A stretch of DNA of 64,000 nucleotides, taken from positions 40,434 through 104,433 of the forward strand of contig JBAMJV010008120.1 in the NCBI GenBank assembly GCA_037951105.1, in the 5' to 3' direction. The notes beneath the pieces are model-generated. The model worked only from the letters and a program-made list of their open reading frames with translations. It was not told where the DNA came from and ran no database searches. Position numbers and translations under genes: made by a program. Positions 11,252 to 24,566 of this stretch are shown here, in pieces. The first letter of the stretch is position 1; every line of letters starts with the position of its first letter. The DNA is from Echinarachnius parma. Its lineage: Eukaryota; Echinodermata; Echinoidea; Clypeasteroida; Echinarachniidae.

Positions 11252-12330
11252 GTTTAATAGAGCTGAGTTCCAGCATGGAAATCAGCTCAAACGGAAGGAC
11301 TAGCCGCACTGATCTTACGGTATCCATGCCAGCAATTGATTTCCCGAACCCTCAATTGCTGCCAGGAACTGCCGAACCTGAAAGGGCCGTGCGAGTGCTG
11401 AATTGAACACTCGTTAAGGCCACGACCTAGTTAGTTACTCAATGTGATGAGAGGACCGCAATTTCCGAAGAGCAATTGCGTGAAAACTCATCAACGGGCT
11501 CACCTTTTAAAGGAACCCCTACGAGCCAGGAGTTGTCGTAGTTGACAATATCCTGGAAGGAGTAAAGGCTCCTGTAAGGATTCGGGAGGACTTCTTAAAG
11601 GTACATGTTTTTGTAACCTGAAGATCCTGCCGCTCCGTTTTGCTAATATATTTAGATAGGGATCGGGTCCCCTATCAACGAGGTCTCGGTCTCTTAGGGG
11701 CATAGAGGGGTCCGCACACCTCTGGCTCCTGAAAAGACCACCTGCAAAAACACTTAAAAAACAATATGGAGACATGACAGGAAGGCGTGTTGAATTCCAG
11801 TGAATTTATTCTGGAATCCAAAACAAATCAACAGAAATTCTTCCCGTCAATCTCTAAAAATTCAAGTGAGGAAAGAAAAGGCAAAACAAATCCTTCCTTT
11901 CCACACCGGAAACCAATTACACGTAGAACGTTTCAGCCTATCACTTATCCTACTGCTTAGCCAAGATTCTCCAGAATAATCAAAGTATTCCTGTAGCGAG
12001 ACTTAAGCGAGCAATAGACCAAACAAACATAATCCAAAGTAGAACGACCAGCATCCTTAATCATCATAACTACTACTCCTCAATTTGTATTTGTCGAATA
12101 ATACAAATGAGAAGCACTCATTAATAATAAATTCTAAATAATCGGCAGACTGCCGGGACTATACACGCTCAATCGTGGCCAAAGGAGGGTTTCTTCACTG
12201 AAGCCTGGTTGCCATTGAGGACAACCCGAGTCCTGTGCCTACAGCCGGTTGAGGAGCCTGTACACCCCAGCAACTGCGTGTGTTCTTCAGAGCGCAGACA
12301 AACTCGAATACTCTGGCGGAAACCCGTCAT

Positions 12331-12444
12331 TCGGGGACAGTATTTTTATCCCCGATGAAACGGCCAGTTCGGGGACAGTATTTTTATCCCCGATAAAACG
12401 ACCAGTTCGGGGACAGTATTTGTATCCCCGATGAAACGGCCAGT
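12331..12444. repeat. Three 38-bp tandem hairpin repeats
   Basis: Three copies start at 12331, 12369 and 12407. Each contains TCGGGGACAGTATTTTTATC closing with CCCGA, so every unit can fold through CGGGGA/TCCCCG. They lie inside the LTR element near its 3' end. Confidence 0.85.
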
Positions 12445-15400
12445 TGATGCACCGAAGTTGTCCGCTCCATTAATACAAAATAATTTAAAAGGAACACAAC
12501 AATTTAAAAAATGGCTTAACCGTCCATTCCCCCTCCTCAAAGAAAAACTCTTTGCCGAGTGAGAATTTCAGGCAGCCCAGGTTCCTTTTAAATTCCGAAC
12601 CTGATCTGCTTACAGGGGTGTGTAACTTAATTCTGCCTTAAATCTTTTTACACCAAACATCACCCCTGTATTCCAAAATATCACTAGAGAGTTTACCCGA
12701 AATATTGACTCTCTGTGTAAATAAATTTAACACAAACGGCGCGATTGGGATAAGAAATATTTTCCTTCCTTATCCAATTATTTTCAAATACCAAAATATA
12801 TATCGACTAATACCATAAGAAAGGACTTATTTATTGCCTCTCCTACTAACAAATTTCTATCAAAACAAAGTGAACACTATCTTAAAGTTCACTTACAAAA
12901 TTAATCCCCTTTTAAAGAAGACCTTTTTCCCTAAACATTTCCACAAAATGAGAAATGCCTCCCCATAAATCAATTTAAACAAATGTCCCAACAATTCTTT
13001 ATACCCCAAATTAAGTCCATTAATGAAGGGGGAACATTTGTCTTCTCAACACCAAATTAATATCAGGAGGAATTTGTCTCCAGAATCAACAAATGTCATC
13101 CATCGTCAAAGGGAGTTATTGACCATTATTAATCAAATATTTAACAAAAAGTCATCCCGACTTATGAAAGAATTTTATGTTTAAAACAAATCAAACCAAA
13201 GGGAGAATCATATCCCGACATCAGACATAAAATCTCCCGAATGTCGCACTCATTGAAAGGAATACAATAAAGTTCATCCGGAGCAATAAACCGAGGAATC
13301 TTCTCCAGGAAGCTATTCACAGTGTATATTTTTCTTTTATTAAATATACAAATATGTGCACCTTTGCCGTCAATGCGATGGCAGTGTCAAAAATAAGAAG
13401 TCACTGCATTTTCAAACTAAAGACTCCACTGGCAACCTTTTAAATTTTAAATCAACACGAGGCCTCCTATGATGCAACCTTATGTCCAGTGTATAGTCAG
13501 CGATATCCAAAATATACAAATTAAGATAAAGGCTCACCTCACCTAGCCGAATGAATCGTGAACATCTCGGTAGCTCGTCTACTCCTGATCCGTCCTTATA
13601 CGGGTGGATACCGCAGTGAAGCGTGACCGATGACACTCCACGCACATGATACAATGTATATCATGGCCGTCATAACAAGTGTTCGTCTGTCGATTGCTTC
13701 CCTGTAGTATAGTCCATGGTCAGGACCTAGTGTAGCGCGATCCGGTGTATCGATAGCGATAGTGTGGGGCTGTTGGTCATGAGTTAGTAATCCCGAAACC
13801 GACGATAATTAAGAATGGGCCTTCTGCGTGGCTGGCTGTCCTGTGATGAACTGCTGCAGTAGCGAATCCCATTCAGGTGTGTTCCGCGACCTCTGAAGTT
13901 ATGTATTAACTATGGACGCAAAATCACTCCTACGTAGCGAAGCGCTTTATTTCCATATCGAGAATAAAGTAATAAACCCTACAAAATATTATCTTTTTGC
14001 TGAGCGGCACAGCCTCATATCAGTCCATAAACATATTCTGCGGGTGTACACGGCGTATTATCAGACGTTAACGGCATCCAGAGTAATTTCAAAACCTGCT
14101 GCCCGGGTGCTCCTTATACTAAAGTGTTTCCAAGATTAGCAAAGTCGAACAATCGCCCATTACTAAAAAGGCATTACTTAATGAAGCGCGATCCTTGGCA
14201 TTGGGCGTCCTCCAAACCATGATGCAGTCTTCGCTAATAACACAATAATCTTCGCTATTTATCTTCACTTTAACTCACAAGTCCAGACTCCTAGAACAAC
14301 TACACAGTGAGGAGCTAAACCTCTCGAATTTGTCTAAGAGAACGAGAACTCCTTAAATTAAATATGAACCAGCTCAACACCTTGCGACCCTATCAACTAA
14401 GAATGAACAATAAATTCCCATTAATCGGTCCGCTGGTCGGACAAGTCCGACCTGTGTGCATTCAGGCTGATCATAGTTATTGGATTGAAGTCGCTCCCGT
14501 ATCCTGGCCGCTTGCATGTGCCCCGGTAGTGGTACCGGAAATGACGCAAAGACCTCAGACCATGTGAACCCGTCGAGTGGGAATCACTCGGTCTACTAGA
14601 GTCTGTTTCAATCCCTGTGTGAAGTTATCGCAATTGTATCCAACTTTGAGGCATCGAGCCGAAAAATAACCGCGTCCTAACTTATAACAACTTATTAATT
14701 CAATAAAGAAACATTACCATAAATTGTTATGGCAATGAGAGTCCTTTCTCTCTAACACCATAACAAAATCAAAGGATTCGCTTCCGTTGGTTACACCACT
14801 CACAAGGACGTTTCTATCTCCAGTGCACACTAACAACAGAGTCCTGTTGCCCTAACGAAAACCGTAGGTCCAGCGATGCACCAATCCTCTAGCCGTGAAT
14901 CCACGAAGTACACAATACCCTATACTATTAACTCTCCGCGAAACAAATGCTACCTATCTCAACTGGAGTGAACGCTAAATTACTGTGAGCTATTCAAACT
15001 ATGAATCCACCATAAATAATTCAACTTAATATTCTACCGCGAACTACACATGACGAATTCACTCCAGCGAAGATAAACTAAATTAAAAGTATTGCCGCCG
15101 CGAGGACTCAATGACGAACTCTGGAAACTTTCCTGGACAGAGAAGAAACTTTAGAAAATAGGGTTAAACAAATGGCATCAAAAATATCTAGCAGAGAACC
15201 AAATTTTCAAAATAAATTTCCCCAGCCAAATACTTTCAACCCACTTTCCTCCCCTTTCCAAAAATTTATTTTATAAGAGCTTCAAGTTTTCCTCAAGATT
15301 CCCCCCAATAAATTCAAATCCTTCAAAAGCTCTATCAATCCAAAAAAATGACCCAAAGCACGCCCAATTTCGACGTGCCCTAATTTTGAATTCCACCGGT

Positions 15401-16821
15401 GTGCTTAAAAAACACCAATGACTTTCTATTACTAATTACAAGAAATCCAAAATTAATTCACAAAAAAAACGCCCAATTTTCTAATGCACTACATAAAATT
15501 AATTCACTAACGGCTATCTGCCCTTCAAAAACAATCTAAGGGAGAGAATGCTGAATTCACCCAGTGTCTACTGGTCGTCCCGTCGGGTGGACTTCCGTCA
15601 ATGTATAGAACACTAAAGGCAAACTATACAAACTATACCCCTAAATAAATTCACGGCTACTTCGCCTTTATAACTATACTTGTTTACTTGGAGCGCAGGC
15701 CCCAGTAAACATCCACAATTCAATAATTTTCCCGATGCCTTTTATAATAAAAAATTAAGGCATAAAGAACCCCCGTATATTTACAACATTTCACCGATTT
15801 CAACACGATTGTTGTGTTGAAACAATATAAGCATTATATTAATAATCCATATAATGCTCCTCGCACGAATTTCACAAAGTTCATGCGAGTGATACTAACA
15901 TTTTATATTTATAAACATAGTCCATGTGAGGCTTCTCACACAAATTTAACGGAATTCATGCGAGTTACACTTATATTTACAAACCTCGCATGAATATTTA
16001 AGTTCAACTATTTCAGAGAGTTAATCCATATACATCCACGCAACTATCACACACACATGCATACCTGGTCTCAAACCATTCCCCTCTTGGACACACCGGT
16101 CCTCAAGCTAGTTTTCTTGACCTCACAAACCAACACTGACACATCATGATCACACACATGATTATCACATTCACAACCCAACACACAAATCTCACAATAA
16201 CCCGTCACCTACAATCAACAATCAATACTGATCACACACAAAACAATGATCAACTTCCAACACGATTCCCTACGGGTGGGCAGATGCATTGTCAAATCAT
16301 CATACTATTTATAAAACATCGCATCAATCCTGCAAACTACACATCAGTGACATCACTTTCACGATATGTACTACAACACTCGCTCCAAAATAATCAATTC
16401 TCATCAGAATCGAACAAAATACCAGTCTACTTCGACCTTACCTTACAAAACTATCAAAATCTCAGGAGAAAACATCGACTCTGAGGCATAACAATAACAC
16501 ATACGCTGCACGCAATACAATCTCTCCAACAACATGCATGCATCCGCATCGCGAAAACAAATCATGTACAAAGCCAATACAAAACGCCCAGCGACCAAAC
16601 TCTCACCCGAAGTATTGCGCAATCGTTACCCCCCAAACCAAAGTTGTCTACCCGACCGACTGCATCAAAAAACAACAATTTACGCCTTTCTCTTTTATAA
16701 CCCTATATTCACGAAACCCCCAAAACAATAGCCTGCATTGACCCCCGTGCAAAAAGCCACGTTGCCCAATTTTCACACATTAAATCAATGCCTCAAATCG
16801 GCGCTCGCCTCGTGAGCCCTA

Positions 16822-17121
16822 CTAAAACAACAACACGAAATTTACAAACCGAATCCACCGATGCAATTGCATCGTATTAAATACCAAAAAAACCCCAATT
16901 TCTTTCCCAAAGTCCGCAAAAATCCCAAATAATCCACAAAAATCACTAATTTCACCAAACCAACGGGGCTTCCCGTACATAATAACAAAGTCCCCCATAA
17001 CTTCGTAGCAATAAAAACTTGAATGCGATCCAGTGCGCTTTCCCGCACGCGCCACGTGCTTCCAAAAATTAATAATTTCAATTTTCATCAATTTTCCAAA
17101 TAAACACACCTTCCCCCCCAT
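16822..17121 (-). other. 99-codon frame next to the primer-binding site
   Basis: The first ATG after the primer-binding site (17121) opens a 99-codon frame beginning MGGKVCLFGKLMK, in the position where gag would start. It has no zinc knuckle or other gag feature and is followed by stop-filled sequence. It may be a gag remnant or chance. Confidence 0.25.
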
Positions 17122-17139
17122 TCAATTTTTTTGTTCTTT

Positions 17140-17157
17140 CGTTTATCGCAGCGCCAA
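17140..17157 (-). other. Primer-binding site of the LTR element
   Basis: On the minus strand TTGGCGCTGCGATAAACG follows the 5' LTR directly. A TGG start is expected for pairing with the CCA end of a tRNA. I did not identify which tRNA. Confidence 0.55.
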
Positions 17158-17936
17158 TGTAGCCGTTTTTGGGCGGTTGCTGAGGCCGCCCGCCGTGGCT
17201 ATATAAAAATCATAGATATCTTCATAATCATCAACATCGTGCACTCACTCGGTCACTCGATAATTATACATAAACGTAACTCACCTAAAAACCGGCTCCT
17301 CCGGAGCTCCCGTCTTAACTCGCCCGTCCTCTCGCTCGGCGGACATTAACTTTCACTTCAAACTGTTGGAATCCCCGAGATTCCCAATTCCGACATCCTC
17401 TTCGGCTCCGCGTGGAGCCATGCTTCTCTCTCGTGTGCCCGACAAACACACAGTTTACGGTACAAACAAGACACACAACGTGAAACACATAACACTTAGG
17501 TCCTATCCGAAAACCTACTCAAATGGCTTCCCAAAGCCTTCACCCTTTTACCCGTTCGTTCCCCGTCAATCCGTCTGGAATCCCCGATCCCACACATGCC
17601 CAGCCCCAAACCCGTGCCGGAGCGCTACGGCGCCACACCTGCGGCGCACGTCCGCTCCCTCCGCACATCTCGGATCGACTGGCAACGAAACATGGCGTCT
17701 TTTCCCGAGGTGCATCTAGTTCGTGCTTGCGAGCCCAACCAGTTTGAATCGCCCGCGCTTGCGTCCTGTATTCCCAATACATGACGCCCGCACGGGGGGG
17801 ACAAAGGTCGGAATCGCCGCTCGAGAGCACCCATTGTCTACCGCCGCTGCGGATATACGGTCGGGTAGACGCGAGAAAACCGCCGGTCAAGCGCCATTTA
17901 ACAGGCATAATACCCGTAAAATCAGTGACGGCTACA
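17158..17936 (-). repeat. 5' LTR
   Basis: The right-hand copy of the 779-bp LTR, which carries the promoter in the minus-strand orientation. Compared by eye with 10464-11242 it differs at a single base near the terminus. Confidence 0.9.
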
Positions 17937-17940
17937 AAAG

Positions 17941-20900
17941 CATGCATGCAAATATATAAATGCACACAATGCATATACTATGCATGGTTTTTATCATGGA
18001 TATAGTGTCATCCGGTGGAAGAGTGATAACCCCTTGGTCTCAGCCACCGGATGACTGGTGGTGGTCTTATCTACTTGGATGTCTGGATCTGGAGCAAGGA
18101 TGTTTATCTTAGCTTATCCCGAGACACTACCGATAGATACTATCCAGTATCCATGGTTGAATAGTCAGTCGACAGAGATCTATAGCGCTTGCATTGCATG
18201 TTGTTGTGAAATTCACCCCTGTAGCCAGCTGCATCGGTATTGTGCGTTATACGTAGTACACGTACGTTCACGCACGGTAACTTACGGGCGCGGCCATGTT
18301 TATGCACGCAACACGCAATATTTGAATATTCATCTTTTTCCCTTTTTTCTCTTCGCCGTAAAAATACAACTTCATTGATGAGCTTAACCAATCAAATATC
18401 TTAGAGCTGTTCAAAAATGAATAATTCATAACGTATCTCATACATATGTAAATTATAAAAAAATGCCAATTTGATTTTAAAATTTACCAAATTATTTCAA
18501 ATTTTAGCCTCAAAATTGTCTTTGTAATCGATCATAAATCACCAAAAAATACGATAAATGTAAGGCTATTTTGTAACTTTCATAAAAATAATTTGGAAGT
18601 TTTCCCAGACTAATGTTTGGTATTTTTTTAAAGCTCTGGGTATGAACGAGGGTATTCCGTGTTTACATTTTTGCTTCTATTTTTTCCCTGTAAATTTTGA
18701 GCTCACAAATTCTACCGAAATCAGGTAATTTTACACTTTTTTTGCAGCGAAATATGCATCGTTGCATTTAACCGATAATACGCGACAGCAACGTGACAAC
18801 ATCTTTAATTCCATGGTATTACTAATTTAATTAGGGTTGTAGTTAACTAAAATAATGGTTATTTTATTATCTTGCTCGTAACATTTTGAGTTGTACTGAT
18901 TTCAAGATCACTTCCAAAGCCGCAGAAATTCAATATCATCGGAACGTTCTTCGTTAATGCGCCCAGAGCGCCCCGTACACAAATGGATCGCACACCGTTA
19001 CGTTGGAACGATTTTCAGCTGCTTTTGTTCGCGTCAGCTGTTCTGTGGCCAAAAATATCATCAAAGTGATTCTGAATGGTATTAAATCACTATAAATATG
19101 TGAGATATCATTTTGAAATCGGCATGGGTGTGAAAATAATATTATTTAGTTATTATTTGTTTACATAAATAAAAATTAAAAGTTCTCGAAAATTAAGAAA
19201 TTAAAAAATTAAATATACATGGCAAATGTTGATTTTTACGTGACTACGACATTGTTTTCTCTATGGCAATGTACGTGCATTGTGCGTGTCTACAAAATAT
19301 GACTTTGTTCTGAATGTTGTATGCTGAGAGTAGTAGGATAAGCTTATAATAAGGGTAATTTTCACTGGTCACATAATATTTTCTGTCATGACTCGAGAAA
19401 TAGTTCCATTTTGCTATAAAAAAATAAAACAAGCAAGTTCAGAAACACGTGACTTGCTCCGTGCCACCACAATTTAGCGACAAATGCTCCACCAACATAT
19501 GTAAAGCGCTGCTGACAAATCCTTCGCCAACAAATTCAATTTATAGTACTTACAAATACTCTGCCAGAAATTGCTGTATTCAATTTAAAGACTTGTTGAA
19601 TTAATTAATAATAATAATAAATTAATTGAAAATTAAATACTTCTCTTCGCAGCGTAATGTGGAAGGGTTTTTGCTATTTTGTAAAGACTAAAATGTACCG
19701 GTATATAATAATTTATGTTTATTCGGATTATGTGATGTCACCGGATAATGTGTTTAAAAGTGTTACCCTAACAATTCTATTAATCGTAAAAATTCTCCTT
19801 TTTTGATGCTGACTGGGTGGGGGCACGTGACTCCCATGATAATATCCATGTAGTTATGCCGTTGTCTGACGCAGGTCTAAATTAATTAATCAATTAATTA
19901 ATAATGGGGAGTTCCTTATCTTATACCGGTTGTAACCCTTTGATTTTAATACGTCACGATTCATGATTTACATTTAAATACATGTTTAAATGTAAATCAT
20001 GAGCTGCATAGGACAGTGTAAAACTTTGTTAGCAATTTGTTTCTGTAATATCCCCACTCCAATGATGAATAATATAGAATGAAACACCACACAACACAAG
20101 CATCAATCTGACAATTATTTATTTCAAGCCAAAAAAAATGAAGACAAATTTTATCATAATTATTAATATTTATCATTTTATGTCAAACATATATCAGAAA
20201 ACTTCATATTTATGTTTCACATTAACATCATAAAATATCAATCTCTCAGTCTATTATAACTATAAACTTAAATAGAAACACTAAAAACAATTATAACAAA
20301 GTTATTATAGTAATGAAATGGGCCATCCATTCCCGTTTGTCTGGATAGTCATGATAGTGTATTGTCTAATGCGCAATTCACTACACCGAATACAACGTAT
20401 GGGACTGGGTAAACGGTAGTGCTATTATGAGCTGTTGTCCAGTTTAAGCCGAAGTTTATGGAAACGTAACTTTTGCAGAAAAAATAGAAGCAAGACTTTG
20501 AATATACAATATGTTCACAGATATATCAAATATTCAGGTAGTATATGTGATTAATCCAGGAAAACTTCAGATTATTTTAAAAAATGAAATTAATGGGTCG
20601 TAATTTTCAGATGACAATGACTCACACGATCACGTCTTTTACTAGAAAGGCCTCGAGAAATACGGTAATAAAAAAATGTTTCGATCCCTTATTAGTTAAA
20701 TCTTTTTCTGATTTTGGAAGAAAAATATATTCCCTACGGAATTCCAAAATGAATTTTATCAATTCATCCTTAAACTTTAGAAATATGGGGTAAAACGAAC
20801 ACTTGTAGATTTTATTTTCGTAACAAAATTCATAGTTAAATAGCGCCACGCAGTGTTGGCTCACAGAACAGTCCGAAGGAATGGCAGCCACCGTAAGTTA

Positions 20901-21660
20901 GCGATGTGCGCATTCCGTGAACGTACGTGAGTAGGTGTTGGGGATTTCTCTAGCTAACTGCAGAGATTACGTCATCATGTAGTCAGAAATATAACCACAC
21001 CCCACACGCTCTAAGCTGATAATAAATGAATACCAGGGTTGGCGCGATCTAAATATTTGATTTAAATCGCTTCGAAGTAAAAACAAGACAAAACAACAAC
21101 AACAACAAAACAAATATCACTGATCAGGGCCCCCATAAGGCCATTATGTGGTATTATTTTACAATTTAGCACACGTTTACTATATCGTGAATATCTTTCT
21201 AACCATTTAAGGTACCCCCTACACACTATACATTGATGGGAAGCTTAGAATATGGGGAATCCAAAACACACAAATTAGAGACCATAAGGCATGTACATTC
21301 TACATTTTGAAGATAGATATTCTGATGCTATACAGGCAAATTAATGATGGCTTTTTACATTATTCAGCTATCTTCATAGTCAAATGGCAATTTTGCAAAA
21401 AATCAAAAATGTACATAATATATGAAAATGTAGGTCTTTACATATTTTGGTTTACAATAGGGTTTACCTCTATAGTCTATAGAAGCCAACATTAGACTGT
21501 TGATCTGCAAACAAGGACTAATACCTCCAAATTTCACTGAATTTTGGTAATTACAAGTTTTTGCAATTTTAGTCTAAAAAATCAAAACAAATTGTGGCAA
21601 AATGAGCTTGAAAGGTCATACAAAATTGAGGTTTGTTAGATGAATGTAACATGGATACAT
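17941..21660. other. Intergenic DNA with two palindromes, no gene seen
   Basis: Positions 18007-18055 form a hairpin with perfect 12-bp arms (GTCATCCGGTGG/CCACCGGATGAC). Positions 19961-20002 are a near-perfect palindrome (TCATGATTTACATTTAAA...TTTAAATGTAAATCATGA). The rest is AT-rich with no supported exon or repeat family. Confidence 0.5.
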
Positions 21661-21669
21661 AAGGACTAT

Positions 21670-22061
21670 CCCAACTAACAATTGGTCGTTTTCTGAACGT
21701 TCTAAAAAGGTTCAAAGTTGGTTATTTGGACGTTATGTTAAAACGTTTTTAAAACGTGTATTTGTGGAAGGTTGAAAACGTTTTTAGAACGTTCCAAATG
21801 GACGTTTTTAAAACGTTGTTTAAACGTTAGAAAAAACAATAAAAAACCTTTCATTAATTTGCTTTCAAGTGCAAAGACCAGCAGAAAACCTGTCGGACGC
21901 TGGAGACGTTTTAAGAACGTTTTTTAAACGTTCATTAAAGACGAAGACCTACGTGACCTAGCTAATAAAAACGTTTTGTAAACGTTCATTAAAGACGAAG
22001 ACCTACGTGACCTAATAAAAACGTTTTGTAAACGTTTTGTAAACGTTTTGTGTTTGCTGGG
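21670..22061. mobile_element. Element of AAACGTTTT-type repeats
   Basis: Imperfect inverted termini (CCCAACTAAC at the left, GTTTGCTGGG at the right) enclose about 390 bp. Most of this consists of irregularly spaced AAACGTTT, GAACGTT and GGACGTT motifs. It also contains a duplicated segment (CGTTCATTAAAGACGAAGAC, at about 21930 and 21982). No coding capacity. It is structurally similar to 22331-22951. Confidence 0.55.
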
Positions 22062-22330
22062 ATAGCTGGAGAAATAGCAGCAGCTGGTTCAATGGATCAC
22101 ATGTTAAGTTTTATGCATGACAATAATTATGATGCTACTTCACTCTGACAAAAGAGGAACACAATCTGGATGGTAAAAATGTTGATTTGGGATAATTTTA
22201 TTTGGACTATTTAGGAAAAGTGGTTATAATTTAAAAATCTCCAATTCAAGCTGAAAAATATTCACTTCCGGCCCCCAAAATATATAACATTTGATATCTA
22301 AATCCTTTGTCCATTTAATAGCTATATATA

Positions 22331-22951
22331 CCCAGATAACAATGCTACGTTGGCCCATCGTTGGCCCAATGTAGGCGGTCATGTTGGACCAACGTCAAAA
22401 CGTGACGTTTGGCCCACGTCATTCTTGCCGCTGGGCCCTCGTTGGCCCAACCCCCATAAGCCAACGTCAATTGCCAATGTTGAGCCAACGTTTGCCCAAC
22501 CTTTTATTTTGCTATTTCTGACGTCAAGCCAACATTGAGCCGACTAAACCCCAACGTTCATACGACTATATAAGTCAATGTTGGCCCAACGTTGGCTTGC
22601 CTACCGTCGTAATGTGGTTGTTTATCAAACGTTAGTACGACGTCAACTAGCCAACCAATATCCAACGTAGTAGGCGAAACGTTGGCCCAACGTTTGCTTT
22701 TCGACCATATAAATATGATTGTTCGTCTAACTATTAGCCAACGTTGTTTCAACGTACATTTGCCGACCAGTTTGCCAACAGTTAACAGACAACGTCGGCT
22801 TAACGTTGTTTTAACGTCAGCTCGCCGACTGCAAAAATATGGTTGTGAATTTACCGTAGGCCAACGTTTGCTAAACGTTGTTTTTCCAACCGCGACGGTG
22901 CCGGTGCCGACTATAGACTACGTTCCGCCAACGTCGCATTGTTACAGTGGG
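22331..22951. mobile_element. Element of CCAACGTTGG-type repeats
   Basis: Termini CCCAGATAACAATG and CATTGTTACAGTGGG form an inverted repeat around about 620 bp. The interior is packed with variants of GTTGGCCCAACGTTGGC, which can pair with each other in many ways. TAC is next to both ends. No coding capacity; the superfamily cannot be named. Confidence 0.6.
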
Positions 22952-23181
22952 TACCCCTACCCCACAAATTATGTATTTTTTTAAAGCTTATAATCAGTGG
23001 ATCATTTTAAGGTAACAATGTCAATTTTTATGAAAAAAATATCCAATACCACACTGGGCTCCTTAAATAATATACTTGTGTGTTGTAGAAAATGTTTTTA
23101 GATTTGTTGTTCGTTTTTCATGTAGCCTATGTTACAAATATTTCAAAATATATAATATTTTGATACATTTGCACTCCAATT

Positions 23182-23182
23182 C

Positions 23183-23219
<37 letters not shown>

Positions 23220-23780
23220 CTGTCCTCGACTCCTCATTGAAAGGGGGTATCATGCGTGACCAATTAATTAGGGTGGTTTTTTTACGATCAGGCGAGATAC
23301 TCGAGTATCTCGTTTAGGGTCTCAAAATCACCCAAAATCAGGAAAAAGGGTATCTTTTTTATGCTGATGAATTACTCGTTTAGGGTCTCAAAAAGATGAA
23401 TTACTCGTTAATTTAGGGTCTCAAAAACTCAGCTTACTCGTTTAGGGTCTCAAAAACTCAGCTTACTTGCTTAGGGTATCAAAAATAGTTATAACTTGCT
23501 TTTAATAGGGGTTTACAAAAAAAAGATTACTTGCTTAGGGTATCAAATATAGTTATAACCTGCTTAGAGGTTTACAAAAAATTGATTACTTGCTTAGGGT
23601 ATCAAAAATACTTGCTTAGGGGTTTACAAAAAATTGATTACTTGCTTAGGGTATCAAATTACCGATAACCAATTACTTAGGGTGTATTTTTTGCACCACG
23701 CAAATACTCGTTTAGGGTGCTTTTGGCAAGTCCTTGGTCACGCATGATACTCCCCTTTCTATGAGGACAGACCCCCCGGG
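23182..23780. mobile_element. hAT-like element with internal minisatellite
   Basis: A perfect 8-bp direct repeat CTCCAATT (23174-23181 and 23781-23788) flanks the element. The inverted termini read CCCGGGGG...TCTGTCCTC, then a second matched block GGTATCATGCGTGACCAA at the left against TTGGTCACGCATGATACTCC at the right. The left terminus has an expanded G run (to 23218). The middle is a degenerate tandem array of ACTTGCTTAGGGTATCAAAA/ACTCGTTTAGGGTCTCAAAA. An 8-bp duplication is the hAT signature. No transposase is present. Confidence 0.8.
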
Positions 23781-23789
23781 CTCCAATTA

Positions 23790-24566
23790 TGCTTTAAATA
23801 CCATAACATCATTAAAGTAGTGCCAATGATCGACACAATTTAAGCACTTGCCGTCTTGCCTGGGGCAAGTATGTTGGGCAAGTAAACAATTCATAAATGG
23901 TCTAGTTTTGGTTGCCAAGTTGTCGATTGGGCAGCTAAATTGCATGATCAAATACGAGGGAAAACTTAATTCCTAAATGTTTATATCTCATCTAGAAGAA
24001 CAGCTAGGGCAAGTAGCCTACATTTTTTGTTCGGGCTTTTTGTACTTTGTAACATTATATGATTTTACTTTTCTGAGAAAAAAGTAAGTGTGGAGGCTGA
24101 ACAAAATCATAAAAATCGCTTTAGGTTAAACAAATTAACTTGTTATGATTTCAATTACCACTTTATATTTTAAATCATAAGAATAAAAAAGAAATTAAAT
24201 GAAATATAATACATTAAAAGTAATATTATAAGTATCCCATAATCCATTTACAGCTGTCCTTTCTACTTCTAGCTGTTTACTCTACAGAAAAATAATATGG
24301 GGAAAATACATGACTGAATCGCAAACCTAACATAATCAACGCCTTTTGAAGAAGAAAAACAAAAATATCAAAAAATCGGATTTGAATTTTAAAATTTTAT
24401 TTAAATTGATTTTTTTTTTAAAGAGAAATCACGATTCCCCCTACCCCCCCCCCCCCCCCCAATATCGCCAATAAACGTTGGACATGAAAATAAACTGAAA
24501 ATTAACTAAAAGTAAAACAACAACAGTGTGCATGACTATCCGATCACATGATACTGAAAGTAGGTA
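23790..24566. other. No gene seen; fragments of a GGGCAAGTA repeat
   Basis: AT-rich. Segments such as GGGGCAAGTATG and GGGCAAGTAGCC recur here and resemble text at 25980-26010, 31090-31130 and 46960-47045. This suggests a dispersed repeat, but its limits cannot be set. A C run lies at 24443-24462. Confidence 0.3.

Larger units (their letters stand above)
10464..17936 (-). mobile_element. Complete non-coding LTR retrotransposon (LARD-like)
   Basis: Two 779-bp direct repeats (10464-11242 and 17158-17936) start TGTAGCCG and end CGGCTACA. They flank a 5.9-kb internal region, and AAAG is duplicated on both outer sides (10460-10463 and 17937-17940). Polarity is minus. Reading that strand, a purine tract GAGGGGGAA directly precedes the LTR at 10464-11242, and a primer-binding-like site TTGGCGCTGCGATAAACG directly follows the LTR at 17158-17936. 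I found one base difference between the LTRs (10478 T against 17172 G), so the insertion is very recent. The internal region has no gag, protease, reverse transcriptase or integrase frame; the longest frames are about 100 codons. This makes it a non-autonomous large derivative that must borrow its machinery. Confidence 0.88.

Noticed and set aside
16146-16484. 112-codon plus-strand frame in the LTR element
   Set aside because: It lies in the A/C-rich strand, which is poor in stops by composition, and is opposite to the element's polarity.
23280-23720. TTAGGG-like text suggesting interstitial telomeric repeats
   Set aside because: TTTAGGG/CTTAGGG occurs only as part of a longer, degenerate tandem unit inside a hAT-like element and is not in head-to-tail hexamers.
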